NCBI RefSeq assembly: GCF_003072125.1 | Contig: NZ_QCYH01000012.1 | Coordinates: forward strand, 1-64,000 | Source: Pelagivirga sediminicola | GTDB lineage: Bacteria; Pseudomonadota; Alphaproteobacteria; Rhodobacterales; Rhodobacteraceae | Length of the DNA stretch: 64,000 nucleotides | Direction: 5' to 3' | In this document: positions 16,480-25,262 of the stretch, one piece after another | Position numbering within the stretch: position 1 is the first letter of the stretch | How the letters are laid out: every line of letters begins with the position of its first letter | Notes under the pieces: generated by a model | Databases searched by the model: none | Told to the model about the DNA's origin: nothing | The model's input: the letters and a program-made list of their open reading frames with translations, nothing else | Made by a program: the position numbers and the translations under genes

Positions 16480-17871
16480 ATGCCGACAAGACGAAACTTT
16501 CTCCTGACGGGTGTAGCCGCCACTGCGGGTCTTGCTTTGCCGACGTCACTTCATGCAGCGACGCCGCGATTTGCACAGATCAAGGCGCGCAAGGCAAGCA
16601 TCCAGCTTGCGCCAAGCCCTTATCCTGAAACCGGAATATGGGGATACGGCGGCGCGATGCCCGGCTCTGAATTGCGGCTCGCTCAAGGTGCGCGCCTGCA
16701 ACGCTCGTTTGTGAACGAGTTGCCGCAGGCCAGTTCCATCCACTGGCACGGCATCCGAATTGACAACGCGATGGACGGCGTAGCGGGGTTGACGCAACCC
16801 GCCGTGGAACCGGGGCAGAACTTTGACTATGATTTCGTCGTGCCGGATGCCGGAACCTACTGGTATCACGCGCATAATCGATCCGCCGAGCAGGTGGCGC
16901 GCGGTCTGTATGGCGCGTTGATCGTCGAAGAGTCCGAGCCGCCGGATGTGGACCGCGAGCAGGTGCTGATCCTCGACGATTGGCTTCTCGACCCTGAAAC
17001 TGCTCAAATTGATCCAGATTTCACCTCGCGCCATGATCGAAGCCACGCGGGCCGCCGCGGCAATTTCATCGCCACCAATGGACGCCACGACCTCTCGCTC
17101 GACGTGCGCCAAAACGAGCGCTTGCGCCTGCGGCTCATCAATGCGGCCAATGCCCGGATATTCGAGCTGGCACTGGCGGGAATGGAGGGATGGACGATCG
17201 CGCTCGACGGGATGCCGCTGGCGCAGCCCAAGCCTTTGGCAGAGACCCTGATCCTCGGCCCCGGTCAGCGGGCGGATCTGATCGTGGACGTGACTGCCGC
17301 AGCGAATGAGACCGCCCATCTCGTGCGCATTGAAGATCAAGAAGGCATCTCGCAAGTGGCTTTTCCTGTCATCGGACGGGCCGCCGTCGCCCGCTGCGAA
17401 GCCCCTGCCCCACTGCCCCGGAATCCGCGGATGGAAATACCCGGCATCGACAGCGCCGTGACGGCACGGCTGAACATGCAAGGCGGCGCGATGGGCACGC
17501 TGGATGCTGCGATCCTGAACGGCGAACGAAAGAGCTTTCGCCAGTTGGTGGAGGCGAACGAATTCTGGGCCTTCAACGGAACGATTGGCATGACCGACAC
17601 GCCACTTGTCGAGGTATCTCGCGGCGAAACGGTTAAATTGCAGATCTACAACGACACTTCGTTCCCTCATGCGATGCATCTGCACGGATTGCATTTCCGC
17701 GAAATCGGCAAGGATGGCGGCCTCGGCCCCTTCCGCGACACGAGCCTGATGTTCGGTGGCGAAACACGCACAATAGCGTTTGTCGCAGACGCCCCCGGCG
17801 ATTGGCTGTTTCATTGTCACGTGCTCAGCCATGCGGCATCGGGCATGATGACCTGGCTGAAAGTGACATGA
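16480..17871 (+). CDS. Tat-exported multicopper oxidase (CueO-like)
   Basis: A 463-residue three-domain copper oxidase with a twin-arginine leader (PTRRNFLLTGVAATAGLALP). The copper motifs are SIHWHGIRID (first), WYHAHN (second), FPHAMHLHGLHF (third) and LFHCHVLSHAASGMM (fourth; Cys and Met ligands of the type 1 site). Likely periplasmic Cu(I) oxidase. AGGA at 16470-16473 is at good distance from the ATG at 16480; ATGs at 16465 and 16420 are alternatives. Its stop overlaps the next cytochrome gene. Confidence 0.92.
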   Translation: MPTRRNFLLTGVAATAGLALPTSLHAATPRFAQIKARKASIQLAPSPYPETGIWGYGGAMPGSELRLAQGARLQRSFVNELPQASSIHWHGIRIDNAMDGVAGLTQPAVEPGQNFDYDFVVPDAGTYWYHAHNRSAEQVARGLYGALIVEESEPPDVDREQVLILDDWLLDPETAQIDPDFTSRHDRSHAGRRGNFIATNGRHDLSLDVRQNERLRLRLINAANARIFELALAGMEGWTIALDGMPLAQPKPLAETLILGPGQRADLIVDVTAAANETAHLVRIEDQEGISQVAFPVIGRAAVARCEAPAPLPRNPRMEIPGIDSAVTARLNMQGGAMGTLDAAILNGERKSFRQLVEANEFWAFNGTIGMTDTPLVEVSRGETVKLQIYNDTSFPHAMHLHGLHFREIGKDGGLGPFRDTSLMFGGETRTIAFVADAPGDWLFHCHVLSHAASGMMTWLKVT

Positions 17872-18353
17872 TGGGAAAAACTGTGATCCTCGGTGGGCTG
17901 GTGATCCTCACTTTGGGTGGCACCGCCGGTGTTTGGGCAATTGCGACAGGGCAGACTTTGACGTCCACGCCTGGGCAACCCTTCGATCTCGCCGAGGGGG
18001 ACCGGCTGTACCAAGATTATTGTGCGGCTTGTCACGGGGCCAATCTCGAAGGGCAGCCCGATTGGCGATCGGCTGGCCCGGAAGGCATTTTCCCCGCGCC
18101 GCCGCATAATGAAACGGGCCATACCTGGCACCATTCCAACAGCGTTCTCTTCGACTACACCAAACTGGGCGGGAAGGCAGCTCTTGCCCGTCAGGGAGTG
18201 GATTTTACAAGCGGCATGCCCGGATTCGGCGATCAACTCACGAACCCTCAGATTCGAAACATCCTCGCCTTCATCAAATCCACTTGGCCTGACCGACAGC
18301 TGGAGGTCCAGGCTGCTCGCAGCGACGCAGAGCGCCAGCAACAAGGAAACTGA
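17868..18353 (+). CDS. Membrane-anchored c-type cytochrome, second
   Basis: A 161-residue protein with an N-terminal membrane anchor (5-27), heme motif CAACH (52-56) and a possible Met ligand in SGMPGFGDQL near residue 125. The start ATGATG overlaps the preceding oxidase stop, so the two are coupled. It ends two bases before the ScsC-like gene. Confidence 0.88.
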   Translation: MMGKTVILGGLVILTLGGTAGVWAIATGQTLTSTPGQPFDLAEGDRLYQDYCAACHGANLEGQPDWRSAGPEGIFPAPPHNETGHTWHHSNSVLFDYTKLGGKAALARQGVDFTSGMPGFGDQLTNPQIRNILAFIKSTWPDRQLEVQAARSDAERQQQGN

Positions 18354-18355
18354 CC

Positions 18356-19084
18356 ATGCAATTACTTCGACCTACCACGTTTATTCTGGGCATCTTTTTA
18401 GCCCCATTTCCCGTCCTCGCTCAGGAGCTGAGCGAGGAGCGCGTCAAGGAGCTGGCACTTGAGGCAATCCGGGAGAACCCGCAGATTGTAATGGAAGCAG
18501 TGCAGATTCTCGAACAAGAGCGGTCCGCGGCTCAGGCACAGGCAGGGGCAGACGTTTTGAAGAACCAGCGCCAACTACTGGAACAGGACCCGAATGCGCC
18601 GGTGCTGGGCAACCCCAATGGCGATGTCACGGTCGTGGAGTTTTTCGACTACAACTGCCCCTATTGCCGCAAGGCCATGTCCGAAGTGGAAGGATTGATC
18701 GAGGCGGACCCGAATGTCCGGCTCGTCTTTCGCGAGTGGCCGATACTGAGCGAGGGATCAATCTTTGCCGCCAAGGCAGCTCTGGCGGCACGTGAACAAG
18801 ACAAATACGATGACTTGCACTGGGCTCTGATGGAGATGGATGAACCCGCAGGGGAAGCTTCGGTCTTGCGTGTTGCCGAAGAGATCGGCCTCGATATCGC
18901 CAGGCTGCGGTCCGACATGGAGGCATCAGATGTGCAGGATCATATCGACGAATCTATGCGGCTGGCACAGGCTTTGGGTTTCAACGGCACGCCATCATTT
19001 GTGATCGGCGACAATCTTGTCCCCGGCTTCGTCGAGCAAAATCAGCTGGAGGCACTGGTCGATCAAGCTCGCGACGGCGAATGA
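18356..19084 (+). CDS. DsbA-family thiol oxidoreductase (ScsC-like)
   Basis: A 242-residue periplasmic protein with a signal peptide (1-22), an N-terminal helical extension (about 24-75) and a DsbA-type thioredoxin fold with active site CPYC (101-104) and cis-Pro loop GTPSFVIGD near residue 204. The N-terminal helical stalk is typical of ScsC/Com1 proteins, which oligomerise and isomerise disulfides. ScsB at 12386 is its likely reductant. It is the last gene of the operon and is followed by a strong hairpin. Confidence 0.87.
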   Translation: MQLLRPTTFILGIFLAPFPVLAQELSEERVKELALEAIRENPQIVMEAVQILEQERSAAQAQAGADVLKNQRQLLEQDPNAPVLGNPNGDVTVVEFFDYNCPYCRKAMSEVEGLIEADPNVRLVFREWPILSEGSIFAAKAALAAREQDKYDDLHWALMEMDEPAGEASVLRVAEEIGLDIARLRSDMEASDVQDHIDESMRLAQALGFNGTPSFVIGDNLVPGFVEQNQLEALVDQARDGE

Positions 19085-19108
19085 GCGAGTGCGAAACTGA
19101 CAACGCTG

Positions 19109-19138
19109 GACTGGCGCCCGTAGGTTCGGGCGCCAGTC
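19109..19138. terminator. 12-bp perfect hairpin between convergent genes
   Basis: GACTGGCGCCCG (19109-19120), loop TAGGTT, CGGGCGCCAGTC (19127-19138). It lies between the stop of the ScsC-like gene and the stop of copZ and can serve both strands. Confidence 0.78.
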
Positions 19139-19143
19139 TGGTT

Positions 19144-19350
19144 TCAGATCGTCGCGACCGTCTTGACGTCATATCCGGCGTTGCGGATCGCCTCGGTCAG
19201 GGCGCGCTCGTTCAGGACACTTTCGACGTCGACCTTGCGCGTGCCGGTATCGCAGGTCACTTTTGCAGTTGGGTCTATCGCCTTGATCGCCTTTTCGATC
19301 GTTGCGGTGCAGTGTCCACAGCTCATTTCAGGAACATCAAATCTGGTCAT
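19144..19350 (-). CDS. copZ: Copper chaperone CopZ
   Basis: A 68-residue heavy-metal-associated domain with the metal site MSCGHC (Cys11, Cys14). It carries cytosolic Cu(I) to the CopA ATPase and to CueR. It is transcribed divergently from copA, each gene having its own CueR-type promoter. Confidence 0.93.
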   Translation of the reverse strand: MTRFDVPEMSCGHCTATIEKAIKAIDPTAKVTCDTGTRKVDVESVLNERALTEAIRNAGYDVKTVATI

Positions 19351-19374
19351 GGGAGTCTCCTTTGCATCGCCTGA

Positions 19375-19405
19375 CAGATGGGGCGTTCCCGCACAGGAAG
19401 GTCAA
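19375..19405 (-). promoter_or_regulatory. CueR-type promoter of copZ
   Basis: On the minus strand: -35 TTGACC (19405-19400), dyad ACCTTCCT GTGC GGGAACGC (19402-19383), 19-bp spacer, -10 CATCTG (19380-19375). It lies 25 bases before copZ. Confidence 0.72.
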
Positions 19406-19443
19406 GGGTTGAATGTTATGGCCAAAAGAATTTACCTGACCTA

Positions 19444-19474
19444 TTGACCTTCCAGCAGGCGGAACCCTTATCTC
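19444..19474 (+). promoter_or_regulatory. CueR-type promoter of copA ATPase
   Basis: -35 TTGACC (19444-19449), dyad ACCTTCCA GCAG GCGGAACC (19447-19466), 19-bp spacer, -10 TATCTC (19469-19474). The ATG at 19476 would lie at the transcription start, so translation must begin at 19503. Confidence 0.75.
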
Positions 19475-19502
19475 AATGAGGAAGTACTTGCAGGAGTTTC
19501 CC

Positions 19503-22010
19503 ATGTCAGTTTCACAATCCGTCCGGCTGTCGGTTCAGAACATGTCCTGCGCGTCCTGTGTCGGGCGCGTCGAGCGCTCGCTGATGGCCGTTCCGGGCGT
19601 CAGCGATGTCAGCGTGAACCTCGCCAGCGAGACCGTTCAGGCGCAGGTTGATGCGCCGGAGCGGGTGGCCGAAATCGTGGCCGCGCTGGACACGGCCGGC
19701 TATCCCGCGCGCAGCCAGACGGTGCGGCTGAACATAGCGTCGATGACCTGCGCCTCCTGCGTGGGGCGCGTCGACAAGGCGCTGGCGGCGGTGCCGGGTG
19801 TTTGGGACGTGAACGTGAACCTCGCATCGGAAACAGCCACCGTGACCTATGCAGAGGGCGCGGTCAGTCTGGACGATTTGCTGCGCGCCGCAAGGGAAGC
19901 GGGCTATCCGGCGACCCCGGCGGATGCCGCGGCCCAGGAGGACGCGAGCACGCGCAAGACCGAGGAGGCCCGCGCTCTGGCCCGCAAGACCCTGCTTGCC
20001 GCCGTGCTGGCGCTGCCGGTTTTCCTGCTGGAGATGGGCGCGCATGTCGTGCCGGGTGCGCATGATCTGATCGGGCGCACCATCGGGCACGAGGCCAGCT
20101 GGATGATCCAGTTCTTGCTGACCACCGTGGTTCTGGCCTGGCCCGGCCGCGCCTTCTATACCAAGGGTTTTCCGGCGCTTTTCAAGGGCGCGCCTGACAT
20201 GAACAGTCTGGTCGCCGTTGGCACCTCGGCGGCGTATCTCTATTCGCTTGTCGCGCTTTTCGCACCGACTCTGCTGCCCGAAGCCGCGCGTGCAGTCTAT
20301 TTCGAGGCAGCGGCGGTGATCGTGGTGCTGATCCTTCTGGGCCGCTGGATGGAGGCCCGCGCCAAGGGCCGCACCGGCGCAGCGATCCAGAAGCTGCTGG
20401 GGCTTCAGGCCCGCACCGCGCGGGTTCTGGTGGATGGTGAGGCGCAGGATGTTCCGATCGAGCAGATCAGCACGGGGGCTATCCTTCTCGTGCGTCCCGG
20501 CGAGCGTATTGCGGTGGATGGCGAGGTGACCCAAGGCAGCGCCCATGTAGATGAAAGCATGATCACCGGCGAGCCTGTGCCCGTCGCCAAGTCCGAGGGC
20601 GATCCCGTCACCGGCGGCACCGTCAACGGCACCGGCAGTTTCCAGTTCCGCGCGACCCGCGTCGGGGCTGACACGACGCTGGCGCAGATCATCCGCATGG
20701 TCGAAGAGGCGCAAGGCGCGAAACTGCCGATTCAGGGCATGGTCGACCGGATCACGCTGTGGTTCGTGCCCGCCGTTATGGCGCTGGCCGCGCTGACGGT
20801 GCTGGTCTGGCTGATCCTCGGCCCATCCCCGGCGCTCTCCTATGCGCTGGTGGCGGGCGTGTCGGTGCTGATCATTGCCTGCCCCTGCGCGATGGGCCTC
20901 GCCACGCCGACCTCGATCATGGTCGGCACCGGACGCGCCGCCGAAATGGGCGTGTTGTTCCGCAAGGGCGACGCGCTGCAACAATTGACCGGCGTCGGCG
21001 TGGTGGCCGTGGACAAGACCGGCACCGTGACCGAGGGACGCCCGGAACTGACCGATATGGTGCTGGCCGGCGGGTTCGGGCGCGCCGAGGTTCTGGCGCT
21101 GGTGGCAGCGGTCGAGGCGCAGTCCGAACATCCCATCGCCGAGGCGATTGTCAGGGCCGCCGAGGCCGAGGGCGCGGCGCGCCACACGGTCGATGGCTTT
21201 GAGTCGATCACCGGCTACGGCGTGCGCGCGCAGGTCGCGGGGCGCGACGTTCTGATCGGGGCCGACCGCCTGATGGCGCGCGAAGGGCTGGACCCGGGCC
21301 CGCTGACAGATGCCGAGACGGACCTCGCCAACCGGGGCCGCACCGCGCTTTTTGCTGCCATCGACGGACGGGTTGCCGCTGTCATCGCGGTTTCAGACCC
21401 GGTCAAACCGTCCAGCGCCGCCGCGATCCGGGCGCTGCACGATCTGGGGCTGAAGGTGGCGATGATCACCGGCGACAAGCGCGAGACGGCCGAGGCCATC
21501 GCGCGCGAGACCGGCATCGACCACGTCATTGCGGGCGTTCTTCCCGATGGCAAAGTTGCTGCGCTCGATGAATTGCGCGCAGGTGGCAAGGCGGTCGCCT
21601 TCGTAGGGGACGGGATCAACGACGCGCCGGCGCTGGCCCATGCCGATGTCGGTATCGCCATCGGCACCGGTACCGATGTCGCCATCGAATCCGCTGACGT
21701 GGTGCTGATGTCGGGCGATCTGCGCGGTGTCGTCAACGCGTTCGAGGTCTCGACCCGCACGATGCGCAACATCCGCCAGAACCTGTTCTGGGCGTTTGGC
21801 TATAATGTGGCGCTGATCCCGGTTGCGGCAGGCGTTCTCTATCCTGCGTTCGGCCTGCTGTTGTCGCCGGTTCTGGCGGCCGGTGCGATGGCACTCAGTT
21901 CGGTCTTCGTGGTGACCAATGCGCTGCGCTTGCGCCGGGTCCGCCCCGCCATGAAGGAAACCGCAGAGGCCAGCGCCAGCGCCGCTCTTTCCCCTGCAGC
22001 CGCCGAATGA
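19503..22010 (+). CDS. copA: Cu(I)-exporting P1B-type ATPase CopA
   Basis: An 835-residue copper pump. Two N-terminal metal-binding domains carry MSCASC (Cys16, Cys19) and MTCASC (near residue 82). The transmembrane copper site is CPC (460-462, in [11 protein letters not shown]), the phosphorylation site DKTGT (504-508), the TGE actuator loop is in MITGEPVPV, and the hinge is [10 protein letters not shown]. It pumps Cu(I) from cytosol to periplasm. AGGAG seven bases before the ATG at 19503 supports this start. cueR follows by 10 bases. Confidence 0.96.
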   Translation: MSVSQSVRLSVQNMSCASCVGRVERSLMAVPGVSDVSVNLASETVQAQVDAPERVAEIVAALDTAGYPARSQTVRLNIASMTCASCVGRVDKALAAVPGVWDVNVNLASETATVTYAEGAVSLDDLLRAAREAGYPATPADAAAQEDASTRKTEEARALARKTLLAAVLALPVFLLEMGAHVVPGAHDLIGRTIGHEASWMIQFLLTTVVLAWPGRAFYTKGFPALFKGAPDMNSLVAVGTSAAYLYSLVALFAPTLLPEAARAVYFEAAAVIVVLILLGRWMEARAKGRTGAAIQKLLGLQARTARVLVDGEAQDVPIEQISTGAILLVRPGERIAVDGEVTQGSAHVDESMITGEPVPVAKSEGDPVTGGTVNGTGSFQFRATRVGADTTLAQIIRMVEEAQGAKLPIQGMVDRITLWFVPAVMALAALTVLVWLILGPSPALSYALVAGVSVLIIACPCAMGLATPTSIMVGTGRAAEMGVLFRKGDALQQLTGVGVVAVDKTGTVTEGRPELTDMVLAGGFGRAEVLALVAAVEAQSEHPIAEAIVRAAEAEGAARHTVDGFESITGYGVRAQVAGRDVLIGADRLMAREGLDPGPLTDAETDLANRGRTALFAAIDGRVAAVIAVSDPVKPSSAAAIRALHDLGLKVAMITGDKRETAEAIARETGIDHVIAGVLPDGKVAALDELRAGGKAVAFVGDGINDAPALAHADVGIAIGTGTDVAIESADVVLMSGDLRGVVNAFEVSTRTMRNIRQNLFWAFGYNVALIPVAAGVLYPAFGLLLSPVLAAGAMALSSVFVVTNALRLRRVRPAMKETAEASASAALSPAAAE

Positions 22011-22020
22011 GGAGCTTAGA

Positions 22021-22437
22021 ATGAATATCGGAGATGTCGCCACCCGGTCGGGCCTGCCCGCCAAAACGATCCGCTACTACGAGGATATCGGCCTCGTGAA
22101 ACCCCTGCGAAGCGCCAACGGCTATCGCATGTTCCACGCCAGCGATGTGCACAAGCTGGCGTTCCTTGGCCGCGCCCGCGCGCTTGGCTTCAGCATCGAA
22201 GATTGTCGCGGCTTGATCAAGCTATATGAGGATACCGACCGCGAGAGTGCCGAGGTCAAGCAGATCGCTGAGGAGCATCTAAGCCGGATTGACGACAAGA
22301 TCGCGGAGCTGATCGAAATGCGCGCGACCCTCGCAACCTTGGTCGATGCCTGCGCGGGTGACCACCGCCCCGATTGCCCGATCCTTGCCGATCTGGCGTC
22401 GAAGCAGCAAAGTCTGCATCTGAAAGAGACCGGCTAG
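22021..22437 (+). CDS. cueR: Cu(I)-responsive MerR-family regulator CueR/HmrR
   Basis: A 138-residue MerR-family activator: winged HTH (residues 1-40, GLPAKTIRYYEDIGLVKP), dimerisation helix (about 75-108) and metal loop CAGDHRPDCP with Cys111 and Cys119, matching the two copper-binding cysteines of CueR. It likely binds the dyads found at 2305, 15152, 15225, 19383, 19447 and 22908. It is cotranscribed with copA and therefore part of its own regulon. Confidence 0.94.
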   Translation: MNIGDVATRSGLPAKTIRYYEDIGLVKPLRSANGYRMFHASDVHKLAFLGRARALGFSIEDCRGLIKLYEDTDRESAEVKQIAEEHLSRIDDKIAELIEMRATLATLVDACAGDHRPDCPILADLASKQQSLHLKETG

Positions 22438-22451
22438 GGCGCCTGCTGAAC

Positions 22452-22868
22452 ATGATCGTAGCGTGGTTACTGGCCGTCGTGCTTTTCGGATTGTGTGGAG
22501 TGCTGCATGCGCGTGCAATGGCTTTCGCCATGAACTTTACCGACCGCAACGATATCATAGGCATGCATGGTCTTGTGGTCGCTCTTTATGTTTTGGCGAC
22601 CGCGCATGTCGCCGAAGCTGGCCTGTATGCCATTGGCTTCATTCTGGGTGAATGGATAGGAATTGGCGGTTTCGAGCAGGAAAATGTCAATTCGGTCATG
22701 GATTTCTTCTATTTTTCGGTCGTGAACTACACGTCGCTTGGCCTCGGCGATATTTATCCAACCGGTCATCTTCGATTTCTCGCCGGCATCGAAGCGCTGA
22801 ACGGGTTTCTTTTGATCAGCTGCTCGGCTTCGACGATCTTCCTCGTCACGACACGGCGCAATCACTGA
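22452..22868 (+). CDS. Two-helix potassium-channel-like protein
   Basis: A 138-residue membrane protein with an N-terminal helix (3-24), a second helix (about 37-66), a pore-loop and a last helix (about 110-132). NYTSLGLGDIYP (residues 92-103) resembles the selectivity filter TVGYGD of K+ channels (Ion_trans_2 family) with Leu for Tyr. The ATG at 22452 lies 15 bases after the cueR stop. Its place in a copper operon is unusual; it might support membrane potential or ion balance under copper stress, but that is speculative. Confidence 0.7.
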   Translation: MIVAWLLAVVLFGLCGVLHARAMAFAMNFTDRNDIIGMHGLVVALYVLATAHVAEAGLYAIGFILGEWIGIGGFEQENVNSVMDFFYFSVVNYTSLGLGDIYPTGHLRFLAGIEALNGFLLISCSASTIFLVTTRRNH

Positions 22869-22904
22869 CCGGGGTTGTGAGGCACAAAAATCTCATAAAA
22901 CTTT

Positions 22905-22935
22905 GGAACCCTCCAGCGCTGGAAGCTGGTTTCAC
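22905..22935 (+). promoter_or_regulatory. CueR-type promoter of DUF305 gene
   Basis: Dyad ACCCTCCA GCGC TGGAAGCT (22908-22927). The -35 is degenerate (GGAACC at 22905-22910) and the -10 would be TTTCAC (22930-22935) at 19-bp spacing. The dyad itself is as symmetrical as the others. Confidence 0.62.
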
Positions 22936-22991
22936 GTTCACTTTTCGGGCATCAAACCCAACTTCTTAATGCGATAACAAAAGGATTTATC

Positions 22992-23864
22992 ATGTCATAC
23001 TGGAGATTTGCCGCCATGATCGCGACCTCGACGGTCGTCATGTTCATCCTGATGTATCTCAACACGTTCCTCTGGACCCATATTTTCTGGTCCGAAACCC
23101 GCGCCTACATGGCGATCCTGATGGGCGCCACGATGGCGATCATCATGCTAGCGTTCATGCTGTCGATGTATTCGAACAAGGCGATCAACGCCGCGATCTC
23201 TGTCGGCGCAATTATTGCCTTTGTCGGTTCGCTCTGGCTGGTGCGCAGCCAGAGCACTGTGGGCGATACCAGCTACATGCGCGCCATGATTCCGCACCAT
23301 TCCATCGCCATCATGACATCGGGCCGCGCCAATATCCAAGATGCGCGCGTGCGCAAGCTGGCCGACGAGATCATCTTTGCGCAGGACAAAGAAATTGCCG
23401 AAATGCGCTATCTCATCAATGAAATCGAGGCATCGGGTAAAATCAGAGAAGAAAGCAGTAATGGCCCAGCGGGGATCGTCTCGCTTCAAGATGCGCTTGC
23501 GACCGCAGAAGTATCCATCGTCGATCCAGAATTTGTGACCCAGCAAGAAATCGCACAGCTCTTTCCAGATGGTGCCGCCTGTACCTTCAACTATACCACG
23601 CAAAGCCCTGCATCTGTCATCATCGGTCGTGTGGATGGCACGGTGGCGGCATTGGTCAAGCTCAGCGGCGATCTGGTCCGACTTGAGGCCGATGAAGCGG
23701 GACGGGTACTGACGGCGGAGGGCATTACGATACGCCTGAGCGCGCCGAATGAGACGGACAGTCTGAATGTCGCCAATGGCGAGCCAACCGAGGCCAACCT
23801 CGTCCTAGAACTTGATGCAGGCTTGCGCGCTGGATATCGTGGCTTCTACACCTGCCAACGCTGA
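22992..23864 (+). CDS. DUF305 membrane protein with C-terminal extra domain
   Basis: A 290-residue protein with three N-terminal membrane helices (about 7-28, 38-58, 66-84). A DUF305 segment follows, with MIPHHSIAIM (His102, His103) and the helical DARVRKLADEI and QDKEIAEMRYLI pattern. A further 130-residue periplasmic-type domain (about 160-290) ends in a conserved-looking FYTCQR. DUF305 proteins are ferritin-like, often copper-associated. The extra C-terminal domain is not one I can name. Confidence 0.8.
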   Translation: MSYWRFAAMIATSTVVMFILMYLNTFLWTHIFWSETRAYMAILMGATMAIIMLAFMLSMYSNKAINAAISVGAIIAFVGSLWLVRSQSTVGDTSYMRAMIPHHSIAIMTSGRANIQDARVRKLADEIIFAQDKEIAEMRYLINEIEASGKIREESSNGPAGIVSLQDALATAEVSIVDPEFVTQQEIAQLFPDGAACTFNYTTQSPASVIIGRVDGTVAALVKLSGDLVRLEADEAGRVLTAEGITIRLSAPNETDSLNVANGEPTEANLVLELDAGLRAGYRGFYTCQR

Positions 23865-24088
23865 TCTGCGCCGCCGACCGGCGGTGCAGATGCTCGGGGA
23901 ACATTCCGGACCCACTAAGCCACGATAGAGGATGTAGACTGACGGTGTTCTTTGACTTCGGGACAATAGGCTAAAATCTGAGACTGCTAATTCTAAGCGA
24001 AGTAGAGCGGGAAAGCGGCCGCAGTGTTGGTGACCGGCTATCACAATGGACAGTGACATAAATTAATATGCACAAGCACTGAGTGTGA
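23865..24088. other. Junction between copper island and degP remnant
   Basis: No supported gene. The next recognisable sequence begins abruptly at 24089 in the middle of a protease gene, so a recombination joint lies between here and there. No insertion-sequence ends or long direct repeats are obvious. Confidence 0.4.
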
Positions 24089-24694
24089 GGGGAGGTCTCC
24101 ATCGCGGTCGGCAACCCTTTCGGACTGGGCGGCACAGTGACATCAGGCATCGTTTCCGCCACGTCGCGTAACAGCAACTCGAGCCCCTATGACGACTTCA
24201 ACCAGACCGATGCGGCAATCAATCGTGGCAATTCCGGCGGCCCGCTGTTCAACGCGGACGGGGAAGTAATCGGGGTCAATACTGCAATCTTCTCAACGGA
24301 CGGCGGTTCGGTGGGTATTGGCTTTGCCGTTCCTTCCGACATGGTTCAGCGGATTGTCGATGATCTTGCTGATGACGGAACGATCACGCGCGGCTGGTTA
24401 GGCGTTCAGATCAAGCCCATGTCTGACGAAGTAGCTTCAGTCCTTGGTTATGATGGCCCCCGTGGCGCAGTGGTGGAAATCGTGTCAGGCGACAGCCCTG
24501 CCGAGGCCGCAGGACTCCAGTCGGGCGACATCATTCTGTCCTTCAATGGTGAAGACATATCGGAACTGCGCGATCTGACTCGCGCCGTCGCAGAAACAGC
24601 ACCAAACGCACAAGTCGCGTTGCAGATCCTGCGCCGTGGCACTGAAAAGACCATCGACCTGAAGATCGGCACGCTTGGTGCGAGCGAAGCCTGA
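24089..24694 (+). pseudogene. degP: 5'-truncated DegP/HtrA-type serine protease
   Basis: The frame opens just after a TGA at 24086 and enters the DegP fold mid-domain: [18 protein letters not shown], then the catalytic-serine motif RGNSGGPLF and a PDZ domain (GWLGVQIKP ... [13 protein letters not shown]). The signal peptide and the part holding catalytic His and Asp are missing. A complete DegP is about 450-500 residues; about 200 remain. An ATG at 24137 exists, but the product could not be an active protease. Likely left behind at a recombination joint. Confidence 0.8.
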
Positions 24695-24710
24695 TCCATG
24701 AGATCGCATT

Positions 24711-24737
24711 TGCCGAGGGTTTTTGTATCCCTCGGCA
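24711..24737. terminator. 9-bp hairpin after degP remnant
   Basis: TGCCGAGGG (24711-24719) and CCCTCGGCA (24729-24737) are exact inverted repeats, 16 bases after the stop codon, with T-rich loop. Probably the original degP terminator. Confidence 0.6.
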
Positions 24738-25189
24738 GGGGCAATCCGCGTTTGTCGTGACATTGGCACAGCCCCTTTTCTGTGGCCCAAGTGATTTCTC
24801 TAAAACCTCACTTTGGGAATTGAAGCCTGCGCCCGGTGCGATGATGAAAACTGAGTAATAGACCCAGAACATCAACGTCAGCCAACTTACTGAGAGAACC
24901 ACGCGCTCCACCCGAGGCCGCGAATGTTAATTGTTCGACCAACATCGCCACTACGGCCACTGCAGAAAGGGCGGTAGCGAGCAGGAGAGGCGCTGGGGCG
25001 GTTAGCGAAATGTCGTTTAGCTCAGAATTCTGCTGACGTAGTGTAATAAGATAACGGTCGGCAGTTTGCCACGAAATGGAGGTTAAAATCCATCCATGCG
25101 AAGTAGGCTGTCCAAGTGCAGAACGCACCGACGGCGGGCTTAGATCGATGGTCGGTGTATGTGGCTGGTGCCGCGAAGAGGAAGAGGAA
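24738..25189. other. 450-base stretch without a firm gene
   Basis: A minus-strand frame at 24808-25194 contains one hydrophobic helix (LLLATALSAVAVVAMLVEQL), and an overlapping frame at 24543-24911 contains another (VLSVSWLTLMFWVYYSVFII). Read together they could be a frameshifted membrane-protein remnant. No family is recognisable, so neither is called as a gene. Confidence 0.3.
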
Positions 25190-25262
25190 GGCAAGCCCGG
25201 GTTGCCGGGCTTTGAAGGGAGAGAGAGGCTCTCCCGGTCCGGCTCCGAAAGGGAGCTTTCCG
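25190..25262 (+). promoter_or_regulatory. Structured 5' leader, copy A
   Basis: GGCAAGCCCGG, a GGGAGAGAGAG purine tract and GGGAGCTTTCCG directly before the ATG. The same order of elements occurs before the genes at 29163 and 31020 (see those entries). Hairpins CCCGGGTTGCCGGG and GGAGAGAGAGGCTCTCC-like pairings are possible. Confidence 0.5.

Noticed and set aside
19512-21185. 557-codon minus-strand frame opposite CopA
   Set aside because: Antisense shadow of a gene with all P1B-ATPase motifs.
24808-25194. Minus-strand hydrophobic frame between degP and the ParB-like gene
   Set aside because: One helix only, no leader or ribosome site of note, and a competing hydrophobic segment in another frame. 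Reported only as a possible remnant.
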